From NCBI GenBank assembly GCA_902794535.1, contig CADBHQ010000020.1, positions 62,001 through 126,000 of the forward strand: DNA of 64,000 nucleotides. Reading direction: 5' to 3'. Below the pieces are notes generated by a model. The model saw nothing but the letters and a program-made list of their open reading frames with translations. It had not been told where the DNA came from and did no database searches. The stretch's first letter is position 1; the number at the start of each line of letters is the position of its first letter. This stretch comes from Fibrobacter succinogenes (lineage in GTDB: Bacteria; Fibrobacterota; Fibrobacteria; Fibrobacterales; Fibrobacteraceae). Below, one piece after another: positions 23,557 to 32,217 of the stretch. Position numbers and translations under genes: made by a program.

Positions 23557-23604
23557 TAGTCGTTAGTCAGTAATTTGTGAGGTGTTTTTATTGACTAACG
23601 ACTA
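23557..23604. repeat. 13-bp perfect inverted repeat 3' of the GH16 gene
   Basis: TAGTCGTTAGTCA (23557-23569) and TGACTAACGACTA (23592-23604), with a 22-nt spacer. Just upstream of the terminator; function unknown. Confidence 0.6.
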
Positions 23605-23631
23605 AAAAATTGTTCTCCTCCATAAATCAAA

Positions 23632-23661
23632 ACGTCCCGGATTTTCATCCGGGACGTTTTT
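23632..23661 (+). terminator. bidirectional terminator between GH16 gene and pflB
   Basis: ACGTCCCGGAT-TTTC-ATCCGGGACGT followed by a T run on plus; on minus the hairpin is followed by TTTTG. A second GC hairpin, CGCCTCG-N6-CGAGGCG (23701-23720), lies nearer pflB. Confidence 0.85.
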
Positions 23662-23779
23662 GTATGCGATAAAGTTGAGAACTTTTCTGTGAGCAACAAA
23701 CGCCTCGTATTAACGAGGCGTGGTTGCGAGAGCAAGGCGATATCACATTTTTATGAATGCGATAGAGCCGAGCGGTCTG

Positions 23780-26038
23780 TTACAACACACCGTGGCAGGT
23801 GCGGCTGATCACGTCGTCCTGCTGTTCCTTCGTGAGCGAGAGGAACTTGACAGCGTAGCCGGAAACGCGGATGGTGAAGTTCGCGTATTCGGGCTTTTCC
23901 GGGTGCGCCTGGGCGTCGAGCAATTTTTCCACGCCGAACACGTTCACGTTCAGGTGGTGTGCGCCCTGGGCGAAGTAACCGTCCATGACGGTGACGAGCT
24001 TCTGGGCGCGCTCGTCGTCGCTGTGGCCGAGAGCGTTCGGGCTGATGGTCTGCGTGTTGCTGATGCCGTCGAGTGCGTATTCGTACGGGAGCTTGGCGAC
24101 AGAGTTCAGCGAGGCCAGCAGGCCGTTCTTTTCGGCACCGTAGCTCGGGTTTGCACCGGGAGCGAACGGGGCGTGAGCCGGACGACCGTCGGGGAGAGCA
24201 CCCGTGGCCTTGCCGTAAACAACGTTACTGGTAATGGTAAGAATCGACGTGGTCGGTTCGGCACCGCGGTAGGTGTGGTGCTTCTTGATCTTTGCGATGA
24301 ATTCCTTGAGGAGCCAGACTGCGATTTCGTCGGCGCGGTCGTCGTCGTTGCCGTACTTCGGGAAGTCGCCTTCGATCTTGAAGTCCTTCACGAGGCCGTT
24401 TTCGCCGCGAACCACGGAAACCTTGGCGTACTTGATTGCGCAGAGGCTGTCGACCACATGGCTGAAGCCTGCGATACCCGTTGCAAACGTGCGGCGCACG
24501 TCGGTATCGATAAGGGCGAGTTCAGCAGCTTCGTAGTAGTACTTGTCGTGCATGTAGTGGATCAGGTTCAGCGTGTTCACGTAGATACCTGCGAGCCATT
24601 CGAGCATGATGTCGTACTTGTGCATCACTTCGTCGTAGTTCAGCACGTCGCCGGTGATCGGAGCGAGTTCCGGACCAATCTGCATGCCGGGCACGAGACC
24701 GGCTTCTTCGTCCTTGCCGCCGTTGATAGCGTAGAGGAGAGCCTTGGCGAGGTTTGCACGAGCGCCGAAGAACTGCATTTCCTTACCGGTCTGCGTTGCA
24801 GACACGCAGCAGCAAATGCTGTAATCGTCGCCCCAAACCGGGCGCATCACGTCGTCGTTTTCATACTGAATCGAGCTGGTCGTTACAGAAATGAAGGCGG
24901 CGTATTCTTTGAAGTTTTCAGGGAGGCGCTTGGTGTAGAGAACGGTGAGGTTGGGTTCCGGAGACGGGCCCATGTTTTCGAGGGTGTGCAAGAAACGGAA
25001 GTCGTTCTTGGTGACCATCGGGCGGCCATCCTGGCCCATACCGCCGACTTCGAGGGTGGCCCACACCGGGTCGCCGCTGAAGAGCTGGTTGTAAGATTCG
25101 ATACGTGCGAACTTGACCATGCGGAACTTCATGACCATGTGGTCCACGAGTTCCTGGGCTTCGCTTTCAGTGAGCACGCCGTTCTTGAGGTCGCGTTCAA
25201 TATAAATGTCGAGGAAGGTCGAAATACGGCCGACGCTCATAGCGGCACCGTTCTGCGTCTTGATGGCAGAAAGGTAACCGAAGTAGAGCCACTGGAAGGC
25301 TTCGCGAGCGTTCGTTGCCGGCTTCGAGATGTCGAAACCGTAGCTCTGAGCCATCACCTTCATGGCCTTAAGGGCCTTGATCTGTTCGGCAACTTCTTCG
25401 CGGAGGCGAATCACGTCGTCGGTCATGGTGCCGTCACCCACGTGGGCGAGGTCGTTCTGCTTCTGCTGGATGATGTAGTCGATACCGTAAAGGGCTACGC
25501 GGCGGTAGTCACCCACGATACGGCCACGACCATAAGTGTCCGGAAGGCCGGTCAGCAAGTGAGCCTTGCGCACGGCACGAATTTCCGGAGTGTAGCAGTC
25601 GAACACAGCCTGGTTGTGAGTCTTGTGGTAGTCGGTAAAGATCTTGTGGAGGTCAGCGCTCGGCTTGTAGCCGTACTGCAGGCAAGATTCTTCGGCCATC
25701 TTGATGCCGCCAAACGGCATGAATGCGCGCTTCAGCGGCTTGTCGGTCTGGAGACCCACGACCTTTTCCAAGTCCTTGAGGCTTTCGTTGATGTAGCCGG
25801 GCTTGTGGCTCGTAATCGTCGAAACGATGTCGGTGTCCATATCGAGCACGCCGCCCTTCTTGCGTTCTTCGGCCTGCAGCTTCTGGAGTTCACCCCAGAG
25901 CTTTTCGGTGGCGTCTGTCGGGCCTGCCAAAAATTCCTTGCCGCCTTCGTATGCGGTGTAGTTGCGTTGAATAAAGTCGCGAACGTTGATCTCTTCTTGC
26001 CAGCGTCCACCTTCAAAGCCTTTCCATGCTTCGCTCAT
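23780..26038 (-). CDS. pflB: formate C-acetyltransferase (pyruvate formate-lyase)
   Basis: 752 aa from ATG 26038 ([23 protein letters not shown]); upstream in-frame codons are leader. The thiyl-relay cysteines are in [19 protein letters not shown] near residue 408, and the C-terminal glycyl-radical motif is [12 protein letters not shown] near 725, both intact. It converts pyruvate and CoA to acetyl-CoA and formate, a main route of anaerobic mixed-acid fermentation. Activated by PflA (21533-22267). Its mRNA leader contains an 8-bp hairpin (26054-26089). Confidence 0.97.
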   Translation of the reverse strand: MSEAWKGFEGGRWQEEINVRDFIQRNYTAYEGGKEFLAGPTDATEKLWGELQKLQAEERKKGGVLDMDTDIVSTITSHKPGYINESLKDLEKVVGLQTDKPLKRAFMPFGGIKMAEESCLQYGYKPSADLHKIFTDYHKTHNQAVFDCYTPEIRAVRKAHLLTGLPDTYGRGRIVGDYRRVALYGIDYIIQQKQNDLAHVGDGTMTDDVIRLREEVAEQIKALKAMKVMAQSYGFDISKPATNAREAFQWLYFGYLSAIKTQNGAAMSVGRISTFLDIYIERDLKNGVLTESEAQELVDHMVMKFRMVKFARIESYNQLFSGDPVWATLEVGGMGQDGRPMVTKNDFRFLHTLENMGPSPEPNLTVLYTKRLPENFKEYAAFISVTTSSIQYENDDVMRPVWGDDYSICCCVSATQTGKEMQFFGARANLAKALLYAINGGKDEEAGLVPGMQIGPELAPITGDVLNYDEVMHKYDIMLEWLAGIYVNTLNLIHYMHDKYYYEAAELALIDTDVRRTFATGIAGFSHVVDSLCAIKYAKVSVVRGENGLVKDFKIEGDFPKYGNDDDRADEIAVWLLKEFIAKIKKHHTYRGAEPTTSILTITSNVVYGKATGALPDGRPAHAPFAPGANPSYGAEKNGLLASLNSVAKLPYEYALDGISNTQTISPNALGHSDDERAQKLVTVMDGYFAQGAHHLNVNVFGVEKLLDAQAHPEKPEYANFTIRVSGYAVKFLSLTKEQQDDVISRTCHGVL

Positions 26039-26053
26039 GATTTTCCTTCTTTG

Positions 26054-26127
26054 CTCGGCTGGCCAACGCCATAAATTCAGACAGCCGAGTCTTTCTTTTT
26101 GTTGATTTTTGTTTGAGCCGCAATATA
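26054..26127 (-). promoter_or_regulatory. pflB promoter and leader hairpin
   Basis: On the minus strand TATATT lies at 26127-26122. About 35 nt later come CTCGGCTG (26089-26082) and CAGCCGAG (26061-26054), a perfect 8-bp stem with a 20-nt loop just before the SD. It could modulate pflB translation or mRNA stability; no known riboswitch class is recognised. Confidence 0.5.
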
Positions 26128-26254
26128 GAAAATAAGGGGGTGCGCCCAAAGGGATTATTTGGACTATATTTTGCTTTCTTGACGCTCGGTTTTACAGATT
26201 ATGATTTTTGTAAAAGTCCTAATCCTACGCCTGTCAACGAGTTAGGGACTGCCT

Positions 26255-26335
26255 TTCGGGGCGTTACGGGGTGTCCCCGTTAGAAGGGGTAGCGCATGCC
26301 CGTAGGGCAGAAGCGAGGGGAAAACTTGCCCCTTA
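26255..26335. repeat. GC hairpin cluster upstream of alaS
   Basis: Within the 423-bp gap between pflB and alaS: ACGGGG-TGT-CCCCGT (26266-26280), TGCCC-GTA-GGGCA (26297-26309) and a GGGG/CCCC pairing (about 26317-26331). It looks like a dispersed palindromic repeat. The rest of the gap holds the pflB leader on the left and the CTACTTCCTAC motif plus the TAAATT -10 of alaS (26398-26433) on the right; no gene is seen. Confidence 0.5.
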
Positions 26336-26461
26336 CAGACCATTTTCACTCCAATTCGATTCGTTAAGACGAGCCGCTTGAGGCTCCCTTTTATCTCCTA
26401 CTTCCTACGTCCTACTTTTTACTTTTCTAAATTTACCGCCGAAAAAATAAAGGGACTCATT

Positions 26462-29107
26462 ATGCCTACTATGACTTCTGCGCAGGTGCGCGAATCTTTC
26501 ATCAAGTTCTTTGAATCCAAGGGCCACCTCTTTGTGCGTTCTTCGCCGGTGGTTCCGCATGACGACCCGACGCTCATGTTCACGAACGCGGGCATGAACC
26601 AGTTCAAGGCGATCTTCTTGGGCGACAATCCGAAGGGTTGGAAGCGTGCATGCAACAGCCAGAAGTGCCTTCGCGTGTCCGGTAAGCACAACGACCTCGA
26701 CGTGGTGGGCCGCGACAACTACCACCACACCTTCTTCGAAATGCTCGGTAACTGGAGCTTCGGCGACTACTACAAGAAAGAAGCGATTTCTTGGGCTTGG
26801 GAACTCCTGACCGAAGTTTGGAAGCTCCCGAAGGAACGCCTGTTTGCCACCGTGTACCAGGACGATGACGAAGCTTGGCAGATTTGGAAGGACGTGTCCG
26901 GTCTTCCGGATGACCGCATCATGCGTTTTGACGCTCACTCCAACTTCTGGGAAATGGGCGACACCGGTCCGTGCGGCCCCTGCTCCGAAATCCATTACGA
27001 CCGCGGCGACCTCGCTACGCAGGCCGAAACGTTCAAGGACCCGATCAAGGGCGTGAACGGCGAAAACGACCGCTACATTGAAATTTGGAATAACGTGTTC
27101 ATGCAGTATGAACGCGTGAGCGATGGCTCCCTGATTCCGCTGAAGGCCAAGAACGTCGATACCGGTATGGGCTTCGAACGTATCTGCGCTATTTTGCAGG
27201 GCAAGACCAGCAACTACGACACCGACGTGTTCACCCCGATCATCGCAAAGATTGCTGAACTCTCTGGCGTTCCGTACAACGATGGCGAAGCCGGTACTCC
27301 GCACCGCGTGATTGCCGACCACATCCGTGCTATTTCGTTTGCAATTGCCGATGGCGCTCTCCCGAGCAACGAAGGCCGTGGCTACGTGCTCCGCCGCATC
27401 CTCCGCCGCGCAAGCCGCTTTGCCCGCCTCCTCGGCCAGAAGAAGCCGTTCATTTGCCAGCTCGTTCAGGTGCTCGCTGACACCATGGGCGATGCCTTCC
27501 CGGAAATCCGCGAACGCAAGGAATTCGTTGCAAGCGTGATCAAGAGCGAAGAAGAAAGCTTTATCCGCACGCTGGACGCTGGCCTCGAACGCTTCGCCGC
27601 TATCTCTGCCGAACTCAAGAAGGGCGACAAGATTCCGGGCGACAAGGTGTTCTTGCTCTATGATACTTATGGATTCCCGCCGGACCTCACCGGCATTCTC
27701 GCCGAAGAAAAGGGCCTCCTGATTGATGAAGAAGGCTATGAGAAGTGCATGGAAGAACAGAAGGCCCGCGCCCGCGCTAACATGAAGCAGGGCATCAACA
27801 CGATGGGTACCGAAGGCTGGACGCAGTACAGCGAAGAAAGCACCAAGTTCGTGGGCTACGAACTCTCCGCTTGCGAAACGAAGGTTGTCCGCTGGCGCGA
27901 AGACAAGGGCGTGCTCAGCATCGTGCTTGAAACCTCTCCGTTCTATGCCGAAATGGGTGGCCAGGTCGGCGATAAGGGTACGCTCGTTTCTGGCGACCTC
28001 GAAATTGACGTGTTCGACACCGTGAAGGTGAACGATACCGCCCTCTGCCGCGGTAAGGTGAAGAAGGGTACGGCTAACGAAACGACGATGGGTGCTGTGT
28101 TCATGGCAACCGTCGATAACGACCGCCGTAACGATATCCGCAAGAACCACTCCGCCACTCACTTGCTGCAGGCCGCGCTGCGTCAGGTGCTCGGCACTCA
28201 CGTGCAGCAGCAGGGTAGCTTCGTTTCGAACGAACTTCTCCGCTTCGATTTCAGCCACTTCAACGCAATGACTGCTGAAGAAATCCAGAAGGTTGAAGAC
28301 ATCGTGAACGCGAAGGTCATGGAATGCCTGCCGGTCAACACCCAGGTGATGGGTGTGGACGAAGCTAAGGCAAGCGGTGCTATGGCTCTGTTCGGCGAAA
28401 AGTATGGCGACGAAGTCCGCGTCGTGAAGATGGGTGCTTGCAACGAAGAATTCTCCAAGGAACTCTGCGGTGGCTTGCATGTGCAGAACACCGGTAACAT
28501 CGGTCTCGTGAAGATTATCTCTGAATCCAGCGTGTCCGCTGGCGTGCGCCGTATCGAAGCTGTTTCTGGCCGTGGCGCCTTGAGCCTCCTCCGCGCCGGT
28601 ACGCAGATTCTCACGGCTCTCCGCGAACAGCTCCGTTGTAAGGATGCCGAAGTTCTCGATCGCATCCAGCAGTCCTTCGCCAAGACTCAGAACTTGGAAA
28701 AGAGCCTGCAGTCCGTGAAGCTGGAACTTGCAACGCTTGCCGCTGCCGAACTTTTGAACGGCGGTATCAATGTGGCTGGCGTGAACCTCTACGTTCGCGA
28801 ACTCGCCTTGCCGGATGAAAAGTACAAGAACTTGCTCGACGGCGTTCAGAACAAGCTTGCAACCGATTCTGTGGCTGTGATTGCCAATAAGGATAACGGT
28901 TCTGGCAGCATCGCCGTGTTGGTCGGCAAGGATGTGCAGGCCAAGGGCATCAAGGCCGGTGACCTCGTCAAGGATCTCGCCGCTGCTTGCGGTGGCCGCG
29001 GCGGTGGACGTCCGGATCGCGCTCAGGCTGGCACCAAGGAAGTCGACAAGATTGCCGGTGCTATCGCCAACGCCAACAACTGGATTAGAGCTAAGTTGGG
29101 CGCATAG
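26462..29107 (+). CDS. alaS: alanyl-tRNA synthetase
   Basis: 881 aa, normal length, from ATG 26462 (SD AAGGGA). It starts MPTMTSAQVRESFIKFFESKGH. Class II motifs DDPTLMFTNAGMNQFK and FFEMLGNWSFGDYYKKEAI are present, as are the editing-domain Zn motifs HSATHLLQAALRQVLG (HxxxH) and ELCGGLHVQNTGNIG (CxxxH), and the C-terminal DHHA1/C-Ala end CGGRGGGRPDRAQAG. It charges tRNA-Ala and clears Ser/Gly mischarging. Single-gene transcript ending at the terminator at 29157-29190. Confidence 0.97.
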   Translation: MPTMTSAQVRESFIKFFESKGHLFVRSSPVVPHDDPTLMFTNAGMNQFKAIFLGDNPKGWKRACNSQKCLRVSGKHNDLDVVGRDNYHHTFFEMLGNWSFGDYYKKEAISWAWELLTEVWKLPKERLFATVYQDDDEAWQIWKDVSGLPDDRIMRFDAHSNFWEMGDTGPCGPCSEIHYDRGDLATQAETFKDPIKGVNGENDRYIEIWNNVFMQYERVSDGSLIPLKAKNVDTGMGFERICAILQGKTSNYDTDVFTPIIAKIAELSGVPYNDGEAGTPHRVIADHIRAISFAIADGALPSNEGRGYVLRRILRRASRFARLLGQKKPFICQLVQVLADTMGDAFPEIRERKEFVASVIKSEEESFIRTLDAGLERFAAISAELKKGDKIPGDKVFLLYDTYGFPPDLTGILAEEKGLLIDEEGYEKCMEEQKARARANMKQGINTMGTEGWTQYSEESTKFVGYELSACETKVVRWREDKGVLSIVLETSPFYAEMGGQVGDKGTLVSGDLEIDVFDTVKVNDTALCRGKVKKGTANETTMGAVFMATVDNDRRNDIRKNHSATHLLQAALRQVLGTHVQQQGSFVSNELLRFDFSHFNAMTAEEIQKVEDIVNAKVMECLPVNTQVMGVDEAKASGAMALFGEKYGDEVRVVKMGACNEEFSKELCGGLHVQNTGNIGLVKIISESSVSAGVRRIEAVSGRGALSLLRAGTQILTALREQLRCKDAEVLDRIQQSFAKTQNLEKSLQSVKLELATLAAAELLNGGINVAGVNLYVRELALPDEKYKNLLDGVQNKLATDSVAVIANKDNGSGSIAVLVGKDVQAKGIKAGDLVKDLAAACGGRGGGRPDRAQAGTKEVDKIAGAIANANNWIRAKLGA

Positions 29108-29113
29108 TTGCCA

Positions 29114-29147
29114 GTGTCATCCTGAGAGGTGAAGCCTCGAAGGATCT
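29114..29147 (+). repeat. dispersed GTCATCCTGAG...GAAGGATCT repeat
   Basis: GTGTCATCCTGAGAGG...CCTCGAAGGATCT, an imperfect palindrome immediately after alaS; same family as 17323-17360. Confidence 0.7.
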
Positions 29148-29156
29148 AAAACATTT

Positions 29157-29190
29157 AAAAAGGCTGCGACTTAAATCGCAGCCTTTTCTT
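29157..29190 (+). terminator. bidirectional terminator between alaS and xylanase 1
   Basis: AAAAA-GGCTGCGA-N6-TCGCAGCC-TTTT; T runs on both strands serve alaS (plus) and the xylanase gene (minus). Confidence 0.9.
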
Positions 29191-29206
29191 TTAGCTCAAG
29201 ACCTTG

Positions 29207-30601
29207 TTAGCGGATGGCGATTCGTTTGGTGAGGCTTGTTGAACCGTCGCGTACACGCACCATGTACAAGCCTTCGGCAAGGTCTTGCAATTTTACGGAG
29301 CCCTTCACGTTCTTGGCGCTGAATACCGGGCGACCCTGCATGTCGAATACATCGACCTTGGCGGCGGTGGCGCCTGCAATAGAGAGCGTTCGGCCGGTGA
29401 TTTGTACAGAAAGGTTGCTTGCGATAGCGGAGGGTTTGATGGCGATGGTGGTGTCGCCGCAGTTCCCCGTTTGACAATCCATGCGATCCTTGAATAAAGA
29501 TTCCGGATACGGAGACTTCACTTCAGAGGCCGGGTGCGCCTTGAGGCTGACCATAATGCTATCGTAGGCGGGCTTCGGCTTGTATTGTTTGTCGTAGAGG
29601 AGTCCTTCGGTCTTGCCTTGCTGCTCGTCGAGCCAACTGTGCGCATCGGTGAGTCCCCAAATTACGAATTCGCCCATATTCGGTTCTTCGAGGAATACGT
29701 CCATAAACTGGCGATACAAATGACCCTGCTTTGCGTAGTCTGCAGCGGTGAGCTTGCCAGATTCCCCTTTCGGGAATCCGATATCGAGTTCGGTGATGTT
29801 CAAAGTGACGCCCTGTTCTGCAAGGGCTTTGGCGAGGGCGCGCACGTTTTGCGGTGTGGTTTCGTGTGCGATTTCGATATGGGTCTGCGTGCCCACGCAG
29901 GTAATGGGAATGCCTTTTGCCTTCCAGCGCTTCACTTGTTCTACGACAAAGCTTGCCTTGGAACCTTCGCGCAGGCCCCATTCAAGGGAATAGTCGTTAT
30001 AGCAAAGTTCTGCGCATACGAATGCTGAATCTAGGAATTCGGCGCCGATGCCTTCGTACCACACGGAACCATTGGAGCGCCAGTCGGCATTGTAATCGTC
30101 GTTGATGGCTTCGTTCACCACATCCCATTCGGCAACCTTGCCCTTGTAGTGTCCGACCACCTTTTCAATGTGGTTCTTGAGCACGCTCAGAAGTTTTTCT
30201 TTTTGTCCGGCGTAGTTGCTACTGACCCATCCGGCAACTTGGCTGTGCCAAGCGAGAGCATGGCCGCGAACGCGAATGCCGTTGGCCAGGGCGTATTCAA
30301 CCATCTTGTCGCCCTTAGTGAAGTTGAATTCGTTCTCGTTGGGTTCAGTGGCGTCGAACTTCATTTCATTTTCGGCTACCACCACGTTGAACTGGGTCTT
30401 GTGAATTTCTTCGAATTCCGGTTCGATATCGTCGTTGAACCATTCGCTGTTCAGAATGGTGCCGATAAAGCGCCCGCGTTCTTTGGCGAGGTCTCGAATG
30501 GTTTCGTCGGCAAAGGCGTTGGAAAATCCGGTGCCGATAATTCCTGTGCTGATAAGAGCTGCGCTAAATGCAATGCGCGAAAATGACAGAGTATGTTTCA
30601 T
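29207..30601 (-). CDS. GH10 endo-1,4-beta-xylanase 1 with C-terminal sorting domain
   Basis: 464 aa from ATG 30601 (SD GAGGA); another ATG lies five codons upstream. Signal peptide ends near SNAFA. The GH10 barrel has acid/base Glu164 in WDVVNEA and nucleophile Glu271 in NITELDIG. The C-terminal about 75 residues (LSIAGATAAKVDVFDMQGRPVF ... YMVRVRDGSTSLTKRIAIR) match a T9SS-type (Por secretion) sorting domain. Oddity: relative to xylanase 2 it lacks seven residues; AFVWAHAADPNAELCYNDY is here AFVCAELCYNDY, a 21-nt in-frame deletion near 30014 that removes a conserved ADPNA loop of the barrel. It may be impaired. Confidence 0.92.
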   Translation of the reverse strand: MKHTLSFSRIAFSAALISTGIIGTGFSNAFADETIRDLAKERGRFIGTILNSEWFNDDIEPEFEEIHKTQFNVVVAENEMKFDATEPNENEFNFTKGDKMVEYALANGIRVRGHALAWHSQVAGWVSSNYAGQKEKLLSVLKNHIEKVVGHYKGKVAEWDVVNEAINDDYNADWRSNGSVWYEGIGAEFLDSAFVCAELCYNDYSLEWGLREGSKASFVVEQVKRWKAKGIPITCVGTQTHIEIAHETTPQNVRALAKALAEQGVTLNITELDIGFPKGESGKLTAADYAKQGHLYRQFMDVFLEEPNMGEFVIWGLTDAHSWLDEQQGKTEGLLYDKQYKPKPAYDSIMVSLKAHPASEVKSPYPESLFKDRMDCQTGNCGDTTIAIKPSAIASNLSVQITGRTLSIAGATAAKVDVFDMQGRPVFSAKNVKGSVKLQDLAEGLYMVRVRDGSTSLTKRIAIR

Positions 30602-30612
30602 ATATTCCTCTA

Positions 30613-32076
30613 TCATCCCAGTACACCGTCGATAAAGATAATAAAAAGGGCTAGGAAATCAATCCTAGTCCTTGTGATTAGAGAAGTTAGCAAGTTTACT
30701 TGAGCACAATTCTTTGCATCAGGCTCTTGGAGCCGTCGCGCACGCGAACCACGTACATGCCTTCGGCAATCTTCAAGTCTATAGAACCCTTCACGTTTTT
30801 CGCGCTGAATACCGGGCGGCCCTGCATGTCGAACACATCGACCTTGGCGGCGGTGGCGCCTGCAATAGAGAGCGTGCGGCCAGAGAGGTGCATCGAGAGA
30901 GAGTTCAAGCCTGCAATCGTCTTGATTGCGATGGTAGGTTGTATCCGTTTTAGTCGTGTCGGTTTTCGTAGTGTCCTGCTTTACCGTATCCTGCGGCGGT
31001 TCATACGTCTTAAGTCTCACCAAGATGCTGTCGAATGCCGGTTTCGGTTGCAAGTTGTCGTCGTAAATGAGACCTTTTTGCCTGTTCAGGCCGCCAAGCC
31101 AACTCCATTTATCAGAAACGCCCCAAATCAGGTAGGTGTCCGCATTCGGTTCTTCAAGGATGATGTCCAGGTACTGGCGGAAAGTCTGGCCTTGACGTTC
31201 AAGATCGCTCTTGCTCACGTTGATGCCGCTCTTGAATCCGATATCGAGTTCGGTGATTTTCAGCTTGATGTTGAGTTTTGCAAGTTCCTTGGCAAGGGAA
31301 CGCAGGCTGTCCGGCGAACCGATAAAGTGTTTGTCGGTGGTGGTGTCTTCCACGTGAGTTTGCGAACCCACGCAATGGATAGGAATGCCGTTTGCGACCC
31401 AGCGCTTCACCTGTTCCAGCAAGAAGCCCGCCTTGGCCTTCGGGTTAATGCCCTGTTCCAGGTTGTAGTCGTTGTAGCAGAGTTCCGCATTCGGGTCGGC
31501 GGCGTGGGCCCATACGAAGGCGGAGTCGATAAATTCGGGGCCGATTCCCTGGTACCACACGGAATAGGAACGCCATTGGGGTTCGTTGTTGCTGATGGCC
31601 TCGTTCACCACGTCCCATTCATCCACCTGGCCTTTCCAGTGCCCGACCACGTTGTTGATGTGGTTCTTGAGCACGCTGAGAAGTTTCTTTTTGTCGTTCT
31701 TGTAGTTGTTCACCCAGTTCGGAACCTGGCTGTGCCAGGCGAGGGCATGGCCACGGACACGCATGCCGTTCTGCTTCGCGTACTTGACCATCTTGTCGCC
31801 GTTATTGTAGTTGAAACGGTTTTCGCTCGGTTCGGTGGCGTCGAACTTCATCTCGTTTTCGGCAACGACGATGTTGAATTGCGTCTTGTGAATTTGTTCG
31901 TAGTTGCCGGGGAGGCCGCCGCCGAACCACTGCGAGTTCAGAATGGCGCCGATGTAGATATTGTTTTTATCTGCGAGTGACCTGAGTGTTTCATCTGCAG
32001 CGACGGCGCTTGTGAGGCCTGCACCGAGAAGGGTCGCGCACAATGCGAAACCCGCAATGGAATGATTGCTCATCAT
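30613..32076 (-). CDS. GH10 endo-1,4-beta-xylanase 2, frameshifted before its sorting domain
   Basis: The open frame gives 487 aa. Signal peptide MMSNHSIAGFALCATLLGAGLTSAVAA; GH10 barrel with acid/base Glu159 in WDVVNEA and nucleophile Glu276 in KITELDIG; then a Thr/Lys/Asp linker (DTTKTDTTKTDTT). After the linker the frame becomes unlike any sorting domain (YHRNQDDCRLELS...) and runs through the terminator to 30613. Removing one base near 30937 restores TIAIKTIAGLNSLSMHLSGRT and a T9SS-type C-terminal domain ending RIVLK at 30696. So either a real +1 frameshift or a sequence error; the intact gene would span 30696-32076. Catalytic part intact. Confidence 0.88.
   Translation of the reverse strand: MMSNHSIAGFALCATLLGAGLTSAVAADETLRSLADKNNIYIGAILNSQWFGGGLPGNYEQIHKTQFNIVVAENEMKFDATEPSENRFNYNNGDKMVKYAKQNGMRVRGHALAWHSQVPNWVNNYKNDKKKLLSVLKNHINNVVGHWKGQVDEWDVVNEAISNNEPQWRSYSVWYQGIGPEFIDSAFVWAHAADPNAELCYNDYNLEQGINPKAKAGFLLEQVKRWVANGIPIHCVGSQTHVEDTTTDKHFIGSPDSLRSLAKELAKLNIKLKITELDIGFKSGINVSKSDLERQGQTFRQYLDIILEEPNADTYLIWGVSDKWSWLGGLNRQKGLIYDDNLQPKPAFDSILVRLKTYEPPQDTVKQDTTKTDTTKTDTTYHRNQDDCRLELSLDAPLWPHALYCRRHRRQGRCVRHAGPPGIQREKREGFYRLEDCRRHVRGSRARRLQEPDAKNCAQVNLLTSLITRTRIDFLALFIIFIDGVLG
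30643..30671 (-). terminator. terminator downstream of xylanase 2
   Basis: Minus strand: GGACTAGGA-TTGATT-TCCTAGCCC followed by TTTTTAT. It lies downstream of the expected stop (30696) of the unshifted xylanase 2. Confidence 0.85.
30696..30936 (-). pseudogene. displaced C-terminal sorting domain of xylanase 2
   Basis: In the frame after the shift: LSGRTLSIAGATAAKVDVFD, MQGRPVFSAKNVKGS, then MYVVRVRDGSKSLMQRIVLK. It is nearly identical, also at DNA level, to the C-terminus of xylanase 1. Not translated in frame with the catalytic domain as the sequence stands. Confidence 0.85.
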
Positions 32077-32163
32077 TACTTCTCCTTATTTTATCGCCCC
32101 ACACGATCACTCGTGTATAAAATAATCAAAAATGACTGCAAAAGATGTAAACAAAGTGAAACC

Positions 32164-32185
32164 AAAAAGGCGGCCATAGGCCGCC
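32164..32185 (-). terminator. terminator of the outer-membrane protein gene
   Basis: Minus strand GGCGGCC-TAT-GGCCGCC followed by TTTTT, just downstream of the stop at 32218. Confidence 0.85.
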
Positions 32186-32217
32186 AAATTTGCGAAATTT
32201 CAAATTAAAACACCGAA

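Noticed and set aside
23720..26074. 784-codon open frame antisense to pflB
   Set aside because: Mirror of a strongly biased, highly conserved gene; the encoded sequence has no recognisable domain and no promoter or SD fits it.
26405..28480. 691-codon open frame antisense to alaS
   Set aside because: Shadow of alaS codon bias; low-complexity His/Glu/Val-rich composition and no independent support.
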